A stretch of 5,279 nt of DNA, from NCBI GenBank assembly GCA_051011595.1, contig JBPCTQ010000128.1, positions 1 to 5,279 on the forward strand, in the 5' to 3' direction. The translations under genes and the position numbers were made by a program. Source of the DNA: JAOUEE01 sp051011595 (GTDB taxonomy: Bacteria; Actinomycetota; Acidimicrobiia; Acidimicrobiales; SHLQ01). Below are positions 1 through 4,772 of the stretch, in pieces. The notes beneath the pieces were generated by a model. That model saw only the letters and a list, made by a program, of their open reading frames with translations, searched no databases and had not been told where the DNA came from. Position 1 is the stretch's first letter; every line of letters starts with the position of its first letter.

Positions 1-1
1 T

Positions 2-619
2 GCCCGCAAAGTGGCCGCCGCCGCCCTGGGCGGCACCTACACCGTCACCTTCAACGGTGTGGAGATCGCGCCGTTCGCCACGGCCGAACCCCATCCCACG
101 ACGGCCCCGACCGTGTTCTTCGTCGGCCGCCACGAACCGCGAAAGGGCTTGGCCGTTCTGCTCGATGCCATCCGAACGCTGCCGCCCGACACGCGGCTGT
201 GGATCGCCGGTGAGGGCCCGGAGACCAGCGAGCTGCAACGGCAGACGGCCGGCGACCCGCGCATCGAATGGCTGGGTCGTATCGACGAAGCCGAGAAACG
301 CTCACGGATGCGCGGCGCCGACGTGTTCTGTGCCCCGTCGCTGGGCGGGGAATCGTTCGGCATCGTCCTGCTCGAGGCCATGGCGGCCGGCACCCCCATC
401 GTGGCCAGCGAACTTCCCGGGTACGCCAAGGTGGTGCAGGCGGCCGCGCGTCTCGTGCCACCGGGCAACGCCGTGGCTCTGGCCGGCGCCATCAGCGAGG
501 TCCTCGATCCGCAACAGGCCGAACCGCTGGTGGAGGCCGGGCGGCGACGAGCCGACACGTTCAGCATGAGGCGCCTGGCCGACATCTACCTCGACAGTTA
601 TCGGGCCCTGATCGGCTGA
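2..619 (+). CDS. pimA: GT4 glycosyltransferase, PimA-like (C-terminal part, 5' end outside window)
   Basis: Likely phosphatidylinositol alpha-mannosyltransferase, which in actinobacteria moves mannose from GDP-mannose to phosphatidylinositol at the inner face of the membrane, the first step of PIM synthesis. The frame is open from base 2 with no start signal, so the gene begins upstream; 205 residues are visible, about half of a usual ~380-residue PimA. Counting from the codon at 2, the end of the linker (FNGVE) is followed by the C-terminal Rossmann domain. GRHEPRKG holds the Arg43/Lys48 pair expected to bind the donor phosphates, and GGESFGIVLLEAMAAG contains the EX7E motif (Glu117, Glu125) of retaining GT-B enzymes. 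This stretch and the CAP..GGESFGIV context match PimA more closely than other GT4 enzymes I recall. The pdxS-pdxT-yebC genes downstream also fit the mycobacterial pimA region. GT4 membership is nearly certain; the acceptor is inferred, and another lipid or sugar acceptor is possible. Confidence 0.85.
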   Translation, partial: ARKVAAAALGGTYTVTFNGVEIAPFATAEPHPTTAPTVFFVGRHEPRKGLAVLLDAIRTLPPDTRLWIAGEGPETSELQRQTAGDPRIEWLGRIDEAEKRSRMRGADVFCAPSLGGESFGIVLLEAMAAGTPIVASELPGYAKVVQAAARLVPPGNAVALAGAISEVLDPQQAEPLVEAGRRRADTFSMRRLADIYLDSYRALIG

Positions 620-626
620 ACGAGTT

Positions 627-670
627 GCCGCCCGGCGGCCGAGACGACCCCGTCTGGCGACCAATCGTCG
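627..670 (+). terminator. Cluster of three small hairpins after pimA (possible terminator)
   Basis: Three short inverted repeats lie in a row just after the pimA stop. GCCGC/GCGGC (627-631 and 635-639) has a 3-base loop, AGACG/CGTCT (642-646 and 651-655) a 4-base loop, and CGAC/GTCG (658-661 and 667-670) a 5-base loop. No T-tract follows, so this is not a classical intrinsic terminator. High-GC actinobacteria often lack the U-tail, so a terminator or mRNA 3'-end stabiliser is possible. The stems are short, and chance in GC-rich DNA cannot be excluded. Confidence 0.3.
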
Positions 671-689
671 GTGTCGGTGGCTGTCACCC

Positions 690-695
690 TACGAT
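690..695 (+). promoter_or_regulatory. Putative -10 box TACGAT upstream of lemA
   Basis: TACGAT fits the actinobacterial TAnnnT -10 consensus and lies 29 bases before the GTG start of the LemA gene. Transcription would start near 702, giving a short leader that contains the GGGAG ribosome-binding site at 713-717. No convincing -35 element is seen. It would separate the lemA unit from pimA. Confidence 0.4.
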
Positions 696-724
696 GGTCG
701 GATGGAATCCCCGGGAGCACTGTT

Positions 725-1276
725 GTGATTGCTGTCATCGTCATCATCGTCATATTGGTTCTGCTCGTTCTGTTCGTGGTCGCGCAGTACAACGGACTCA
801 TCCAGCTGCGCAACCGCGTCGACAACGCGTGGGCGCAGATCGACGTGCAGCTGCGCCGCCGTTACGACCTCATCCCCAACCTGGTCGAGACGGTCAAGGG
901 ATACGCCGCTCACGAGAAGGAGACGCTCGAAGCGGTCATCCAGGCTCGCAACATGGCCACCCAGGCCCAGTCGCCGGCCGAGGCAGCTCAGTCCGACAAC
1001 ATCTTGACGGGTGCGCTGCGGTCGCTCTTCGCGGTGTCGGAGGACTACCCCGAACTCAAGGCCAACCAGAACTTCCTCGAGCTGCAAGAAGAGCTCACCG
1101 CCACTGAAGGCCGCGTGGCTTTCGCCCGCCAGGCGTACAACGACTCGGTGCTGAAGTGGAACACCAAGATCCAGCAGTTCCCGGGTGTCCTCTTCGCCGG
1201 CGTGTTCAACTTCGACGAGCGCGAGTACTTCGAGGCCGAGGAAGAAGCGACCGGCCCCGTCGACGTCGAGTTCTGA
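725..1276 (+). CDS. lemA: LemA family membrane protein
   Basis: LemA-family protein of 183 residues, about the usual family length. An N-terminal membrane segment rich in Ile, Val and Leu (residues 2-20) has almost nothing before it. The family's signature helical region follows: YNGLIQLRNRVDNAW (22-36), then QLRRRYDLIPNLVETVKGYA (42-61). Further family features are SEDYPELKANQNFLELQEEL in the middle and a C-terminal FNFDEREYF followed by an acidic tail. The GTG start at 725 is chosen because GGGAG sits 7 bases upstream and it puts the membrane segment at the N-terminus; a GTG at 671 in the same frame has no ribosome-binding site and adds an unlikely extension. LemA proteins are envelope proteins with an extracytoplasmic helical bundle and no settled biochemical role. 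They are often encoded beside M48/HtpX-type peptidases, as here, where an M48-like gene begins 7 bases after the stop. Confidence 0.93.
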   Translation: MIAVIVIIVILVLLVLFVVAQYNGLIQLRNRVDNAWAQIDVQLRRRYDLIPNLVETVKGYAAHEKETLEAVIQARNMATQAQSPAEAAQSDNILTGALRSLFAVSEDYPELKANQNFLELQEELTATEGRVAFARQAYNDSVLKWNTKIQQFPGVLFAGVFNFDEREYFEAEEEATGPVDVEF

Positions 1277-1283
1277 TCCCCCC

Positions 1284-2021
1284 GTGCCCGACTCCCGACT
1301 CTTGACCCTGATCGGCGGTGGCGCTCTCGTCATCGCAGTGATCATCGCCGCGGTGGCGGCGCTGATCGGCCTCTCGGTGCCCCTCGCGATACTGCTGGCG
1401 CTCGTCGTGGCGGCGGTGGTGGGTGTGCTGGTGTACCGACTCTCGGGGGCCCGGGCCGCCGACATGCTCCACGCTCGACCTCTCGTGCCCGGTGAGCAAC
1501 CGCGGCTCGACAACCTGCTCGATGTGTTGTGTGTCAACAACGGCTACGAGCGGCCCGACGTCATGCGTATCGACTCCGCCGCCCGCAACAGCGCCGTGCT
1601 CACCCGCAACGGAGCCACCACCGTGGTCATCACCGATGGGTTGTTGGGGTCTCTCGATTACATGGCACTCGAAGCCTTGCTGGCCCATCAACTGGCAGCC
1701 GGGTCACAGTCCGATCTCGATTACCGCAGCCGGATGCTCGGGTTGGTGTCCCTCCTCCCCGGGTCGATGCAGGATCGGGTGGCCGACGCCATGATCGACC
1801 AGCCCCCGGTCTTCGAGACCGACCTGGAGGCGGCACAGGTCACCCGGTACCCACCGGGTCAAGTCGAGTTGTTCACCGCCCTGGCCGAAGGCGACAACCG
1901 TGTCGGCGGTGTCTCCGAAGCGGGGGCCGGCCTGTGGTTGGCCAATCCCCTCGGGGCTCACGCCGGCGGCGTGCCCCACCCGGCCCTGGAGGATCGCATC
2001 GCGTTCATGCGCGAGGTGTGA
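1284..2021 (+). CDS. Degenerate M48 (HtpX-like) membrane protein, probable pseudopeptidase
   Basis: A 245-residue protein with two N-terminal membrane segments (about 6-30 and 32-51), then a cytoplasmic-type domain that follows the HtpX/M48 layout: LVPGEQPRLDNLLDVL (67-82), NSAVLTRNGATTVVITDGLL (102-121), and ALEALLAHQLAAG at the position of the zinc motif. The end, GLWLANPLG (216-224) then HPALEDRIAFMREV (232-245), matches the usual HtpX C-terminus. The expected HExxH is HQLAA (135-139), so the catalytic Glu is Gln and the second zinc His is Ala. The region equivalent to EYEAD reads VFETD (176-180), so the third zinc-ligand Glu is probably Val. The protein should therefore not act as a zinc protease. 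The frame is intact and codon use is normal, so this looks like a maintained pseudoenzyme and not a decaying gene. The GTG start is 7 bases after lemA without a clear ribosome-binding site, suggesting translational coupling; TTG at 1302 is an alternative. Confidence 0.85.
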   Translation: MPDSRLLTLIGGGALVIAVIIAAVAALIGLSVPLAILLALVVAAVVGVLVYRLSGARAADMLHARPLVPGEQPRLDNLLDVLCVNNGYERPDVMRIDSAARNSAVLTRNGATTVVITDGLLGSLDYMALEALLAHQLAAGSQSDLDYRSRMLGLVSLLPGSMQDRVADAMIDQPPVFETDLEAAQVTRYPPGQVELFTALAEGDNRVGGVSEAGAGLWLANPLGAHAGGVPHPALEDRIAFMREV

Positions 2022-2025
2022 TACT
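2020..2025 (+). promoter_or_regulatory. Putative -10 box GATACT upstream of the DUF3048 gene
   Basis: GATACT differs from TATACT at one position, is preceded by TGT, and overlaps the TGA stop of the M48-like gene. Transcription would start near 2032, leaving a leader of about 45 bases with GAGGA at 2069-2073 before the ATG at 2077. No good -35 element is visible. The gene could also be read through from lemA. Confidence 0.3.
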
Positions 2026-2076
2026 CGGGTCAATCCGCCCGCCGACTTGTTGCTCGGCGACTCCCCACGAGGACCA

Positions 2077-3198
2077 ATGAAACGAACTTCTTGGCATCGA
2101 CTGCTGTCCCTTCTGCTCGTCCTGGCGCTGGTGGGCGCTGCCTGCGGCAGCGATGGTGACGAGCCCGACACCGCCGACGACGGTGCCACCGACGAACCCG
2201 GTTCGTCCACGACCATCGGGCCCACGGTCACCCTGCCCGAACCCGAGCGGCCCATCGAACCACTCACCGGCCGCGACCTCGGCGACGAAGCCCTGCTCGA
2301 CACCGCCGCGTTCGCCACCAAGGTCGACAACGACGACCTGGCCCGACCCCAGAACGGGTTGACCAGAGCCGACATCGTGTTCGAGATGTTGATCGAGAAC
2401 AACACCTCCCGTTTCCTCGCCGTGTTCCACAGCGACATCCCCGACGAGACCGGGCCCACCCGGTCGGCCCGTTCGAGCGACATCGACGTGCTGGCTGCGC
2501 TGAACACGCCGGTGTTCGCCAACGCCGGCAGCAACTCTGGCGTCACCAGCGAACTGCGGGCCGCCGAAGCGGCCGGCGTGATGGCGTGGGTCGATGTCGA
2601 CGCCACCGGCGGGGCCACCAGTTTCCGTGACTCCGAACGCCCGGGGCCCCACAATCTGATCGCCGTTCCCAGTGCGGCCGCCGAAGCGGCCGGCGGCGAA
2701 CCGGGCACACCCGATCCGATCCTGGCCTACCGTGACCCCGGCGACGTGGGCGATGCCGGCGGCGGCGGCGGGATCGAGCTCACCATTGGTACCCGCAACC
2801 GGGCTGTCTTCTTGTGGGGCGGCGGGCTCGAAGGTTGGGGCCGCTACCAGAACGACACACCCCACCTCGATCACGACGGCGTTCAGGTGGCACCACCGAA
2901 CCTGGTGGTGCTCGAGACCGAGTACGGCACCAGCGCGGCCGATGCCGCCTCGCCCCAAGCCCGAACCGTGGGTACCGGCAAAGCCGTCATCGCTCGCAAC
3001 GGTGAGATCCTCGAGGGCACCTGGACCCGGGGGGCCAACACCGATCCGTTCCAGCTCACTGATGCCGATGGTGAGCTGATCCTGCTCGATCCCGGCCAGA
3101 CCTGGATCGGCCTGGCTCGGCCGGGCGACTACAAGGTGCTCACTCCTGAAGAGGCTGTCTTGCGGGCCCTCGCCCTGGCCCCGTCGAGCGACGGCTGA
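2077..3198 (+). CDS. DUF3048 (YerB-like) lipoprotein
   Basis: A 373-residue secreted lipoprotein. The start at ATG 2077 is supported by GAGGA just upstream and by the lipoprotein signal it yields: basic MKRTSWHR, a Leu-rich core, then VGAAC with the lipid-attachment Cys at 23. An Asp/Thr/Pro-rich tether (24-62) leads to a DUF3048 N-terminal domain with KVDNDDLARPQNGLTRADIV (82-101), FEMLIENNTSRFLAVF (102-117) and GPTRSARSSD (126-135). A Gly-rich linker (about 225-233) precedes the DUF3048 C-terminal domain, with GTGKAVIARNGEILEGTWTR (299-318) and DPGQTW (338-343). These motifs match the family closely. The best-known member is Bacillus YerB; no biochemical function is established. It probably sits on the outer face of the cytoplasmic membrane. 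It follows the LemA/M48-like pair by 55 bases, so it may belong to the same envelope unit, but this is inference. Confidence 0.92.
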   Translation: MKRTSWHRLLSLLLVLALVGAACGSDGDEPDTADDGATDEPGSSTTIGPTVTLPEPERPIEPLTGRDLGDEALLDTAAFATKVDNDDLARPQNGLTRADIVFEMLIENNTSRFLAVFHSDIPDETGPTRSARSSDIDVLAALNTPVFANAGSNSGVTSELRAAEAAGVMAWVDVDATGGATSFRDSERPGPHNLIAVPSAAAEAAGGEPGTPDPILAYRDPGDVGDAGGGGGIELTIGTRNRAVFLWGGGLEGWGRYQNDTPHLDHDGVQVAPPNLVVLETEYGTSAADAASPQARTVGTGKAVIARNGEILEGTWTRGANTDPFQLTDADGELILLDPGQTWIGLARPGDYKVLTPEEAVLRALALAPSSDG

Positions 3199-3213
3199 GC
3201 GGCGAAATCCGCT
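3198..3213 (+). terminator. Small hairpin at the DUF3048 stop codon
   Basis: AGCGG (3198-3202) pairs with CCGCT (3209-3213) around a 6-base loop, starting at the last base of the TGA stop. The 5-bp stem has no T-tract, so it is at best a weak terminator between the lipoprotein gene and pdxS. Confidence 0.2.
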
Positions 3214-3237
3214 TGGGGAGGCCCCGGCCCGGGCCAG

Positions 3238-3243
3238 TAGCAT
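3238..3243 (+). promoter_or_regulatory. -10 box TAGCAT for leaderless pdxS transcript
   Basis: TAGCAT fits the TAnnnT consensus and ends exactly 6 bases before the pdxS ATG at 3250, the spacing that places transcription start on the A of the start codon. No Shine-Dalgarno-like purine run precedes the ATG (the bases between are GACCCC), which also fits leaderless translation. A weak -35 candidate, TTGGGG (3213-3218), is separated by 19 bases. A perfect palindrome, GGCCCGGGCC (3226-3235), sits between the two and could be an operator, though such palindromes are common in GC-rich DNA. Confidence 0.6.
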
Positions 3244-3249
3244 GACCCC

Positions 3250-4152
3250 ATGACCGAAGCGCCCACCCCTTCGTCCCGGTCCACCGGGTCCCCATTGGTC
3301 AAACGCGGCTTGGCCGAGATGCTCAAAGGCGGCGTCATCATGGACGTCGTCGACCCCGACCAGGCCAAGATCGCCGAAGACGCCGGCGCCGTTGCGGTGA
3401 TGGCGCTCGAACGGGTGCCGTCCGACATTCGTCGTGACGGCGGCGTGGCCCGCATGAGCGACCCCGAGATGATCGAAGGCATCCAGGCCGCGGTCACCAT
3501 CCCGGTGATGGCCAAGGCCCGCATCGGCCACTTCGTCGAGGCCCAGATCCTCCAGGCCCTCGGCGTCGACTACGTCGACGAGAGCGAGGTGCTCACCCCG
3601 GCCGACGAGGCCCACCACATCGACAAGTGGGCCTTCACCGTGCCGTTCGTGTGCGGGGCCACCAACCTGGGCGAGGCCCTGCGTCGCATCAGCGAGGGTG
3701 CGTGCATGATCCGCTCCAAGGGTGAAGCCGGAACCGGCAACATCGTCGAGGCCACCCGCCATCTGCGGTCGATCCTCGGCGACATCGCCAAGATCACCCA
3801 AGCCGACTCGGCCGAGTTGTTCGAGTGGGCCAAGCAGCTGCAGGCGCCGCTGCCGTTGGTCCAGGAGATCGCCGAGACCGGCACGTTGCCGGTGCCGATG
3901 TTCTGCGCTGGCGGCCTGGCCACGCCGGCCGACGCCGCCATGGTGATGCAACTGGGAGCACAGGCCGTCTTCGTCGGTTCGGGCATCTTCAAGAGCGACA
4001 ACCCGGCGGCCCGAGCCAAGGCCGTGGTCGAGGCCACCACTCACTTCCAGGATCCCCACATCCTGGTGAAGGTGTCGCGAGGCCTCGGGCCGGCGATGCC
4101 CGGCCTCGAGATCTCCGCGCTCGAGACCAAGCTGGCCGACCGGGGTTGGTGA
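3250..4152 (+). CDS. pdxS: Pyridoxal 5'-phosphate synthase subunit PdxS
   Basis: Synthase subunit of the DXP-independent vitamin B6 pathway. It makes PLP from ribose 5-phosphate, glyceraldehyde 3-phosphate and ammonia supplied by PdxT; in known complexes twelve PdxS form the core. The 300 residues span a complete (beta/alpha)8 protein of normal length. Key residues are present with a constant +8 offset from Bacillus subtilis numbering: Asp32 in GGVIMDVVDP, Lys89 in MAKARIGH (Schiff base with the sugar phosphate) and Lys157 in IRSKGEAGTGN (transfer of the intermediate). Phosphate-site glycines are in FCAGGLATPADAA (218-230) and FVGSGIF (241-247), and the protein ends in the familiar ADRGW. The ATG at 3250 has no ribosome-binding site but lies at the expected start of a leaderless transcript. 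The stop overlaps the pdxT start. Cys219 replaces the Ala seen in the Bacillus enzyme; I regard this as ordinary variation. Confidence 0.98.
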   Translation: MTEAPTPSSRSTGSPLVKRGLAEMLKGGVIMDVVDPDQAKIAEDAGAVAVMALERVPSDIRRDGGVARMSDPEMIEGIQAAVTIPVMAKARIGHFVEAQILQALGVDYVDESEVLTPADEAHHIDKWAFTVPFVCGATNLGEALRRISEGACMIRSKGEAGTGNIVEATRHLRSILGDIAKITQADSAELFEWAKQLQAPLPLVQEIAETGTLPVPMFCAGGLATPADAAMVMQLGAQAVFVGSGIFKSDNPAARAKAVVEATTHFQDPHILVKVSRGLGPAMPGLEISALETKLADRGW

Positions 4153-4739
4153 GCTCGCCGACCGTCGGTGTGCTCGCTCTGCAGGGGGCGTTCGCTCGTC
4201 ACGGCCAGGTCCTGGAGTCGCTCGGCGCGACCGTGGTGGAGGTTCGCACCCCGGCTGATCTCGACGCCGTCGACGGTTTGATCCTCCCGGGGGGCGAGTC
4301 GACGACGATGTCGATGCTGCTCGAGTCTTCGGAACTGTTCGACCCGATCCACGAACGGCTCACCGACGGGTTGTCGGTGTTCGGGACGTGTGCCGGGCTC
4401 ATCTTGTTGGCCTCTCACATCGCCGACGGCCGGGCCGACCAGCGGTGTTTCTCGGCCATCGATCTCACCGCTCGGCGCAACGCCTACGGAACTCAGATCG
4501 AGTCGTTCGAGGCCGACCTGAACATCGCCGGACTCGACGCGGCCTTCCCGGCGGTCTTCATCAGGGCCCCGGAGGTCGACGACGTCGGCCCCGGCGTCGA
4601 GGTACTGGCTCACCTCGACGGTCGGCCGGTGTTGTGTCGATCGGGGTCGGTGCTCGTGGCCACCTTCCATCCCGAGCTCTCCGACGACGACCGACTGCAT
4701 CGTCTGTTCCTCGACGAGATCGTGGCGCGCGACCAGTAG
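4149..4739 (+). CDS. pdxT: Pyridoxal 5'-phosphate synthase glutaminase subunit PdxT
   Basis: Class I glutamine amidotransferase of 196 residues, the usual size, which hydrolyses glutamine and channels ammonia to PdxS. The order of motifs is complete: VGVLALQGAF (6-15), PGGEST (47-52, oxyanion region and PdxS contact), GTCAGL (79-84) with nucleophile Cys81, RRNAYGTQIESFE (109-121), FIRAPEV (137-143), and ATFHPEL (171-177) with His174 and Glu176 completing the triad. The start is GTG at 4149, whose GTGA overlaps the pdxS stop, giving a 4-base overlap and probable translational coupling that would balance the two subunits. PdxT enzymes are typically active only when bound to PdxS. In M. tuberculosis, as I recall, another gene (tesB2) separates pdxS and pdxT; here they are adjacent. 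Confidence 0.97.
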   Translation: MSSPTVGVLALQGAFARHGQVLESLGATVVEVRTPADLDAVDGLILPGGESTTMSMLLESSELFDPIHERLTDGLSVFGTCAGLILLASHIADGRADQRCFSAIDLTARRNAYGTQIESFEADLNIAGLDAAFPAVFIRAPEVDDVGPGVEVLAHLDGRPVLCRSGSVLVATFHPELSDDDRLHRLFLDEIVARDQ

Positions 4740-4742
4740 GAT
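4737..4742 (+). promoter_or_regulatory. Putative -10 box TAGGAT upstream of yebC
   Basis: TAGGAT fits the TAnnnT consensus and overlaps the TAG stop of pdxT (4737-4739). Transcription would begin near 4749, leaving a leader of about 24 bases with the strong Shine-Dalgarno AGAGGAG (4759-4765). No good -35 element is seen at normal spacing, so yebC may equally be transcribed with pdxST. Confidence 0.35.
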
Positions 4743-4758
4743 CGGCCACCGAACCGCC

Positions 4759-4765
4759 AGAGGAG
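4759..4765 (+). promoter_or_regulatory. Strong ribosome-binding site for yebC
   Basis: AGAGGAG is nearly fully complementary to the anti-Shine-Dalgarno sequence and lies 7 bases before ATG 4773. It is the best ribosome-binding site in the window and fixes the yebC start. Confidence 0.85.
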
Positions 4766-4772
4766 ACAGCCC

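Noticed and set aside
731..753. GTCATC-type short repeat near the start of lemA
   Set aside because: It simply encodes the Ile/Val-rich membrane segment and is too short and imperfect to be a functional repeat.
268..1107. 279-codon + strand frame spanning the end of pimA and the start of lemA
   Set aside because: It is out of frame with both recognised proteins and gives an Arg/Gly/His-rich translation with no motif; a frame shadow.
1185..1283. Longer N-terminus for the M48-like gene, overlapping lemA
   Set aside because: The extra residues are Ser/Pro/Arg-rich out-of-frame translation of the LemA C-terminus; GTG 1284 places the membrane segment at the N-terminus.
689..1540. 283-codon - strand frame antisense to lemA and the M48-like gene
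   Set aside because: It has no domain or ribosome-binding site, and the sense strand carries clear LemA and M48-like motifs.
1900..2076. Upstream start for the DUF3048 lipoprotein at 1900
   Set aside because: It would bury the lipoprotein signal peptide in the interior and overlap the M48-like gene; ATG 2077 gives a proper signal sequence and has GAGGA upstream.
2005..4059. 684-codon open frame on the - strand across the DUF3048 and pdxS genes
   Set aside because: It is antisense to two well-recognised genes and crosses their intergenic region. Its translation is low-complexity and rich in Gly, Val, Asp and His, as expected from GC-rich codon bias, and it has no recognisable domain.
3825..4148. 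Upstream start for pdxT at 3825 inside pdxS
   Set aside because: The extension has no PdxT similarity and is a shadow of pdxS; GTG 4149 gives the normal PdxT length and N-terminus.
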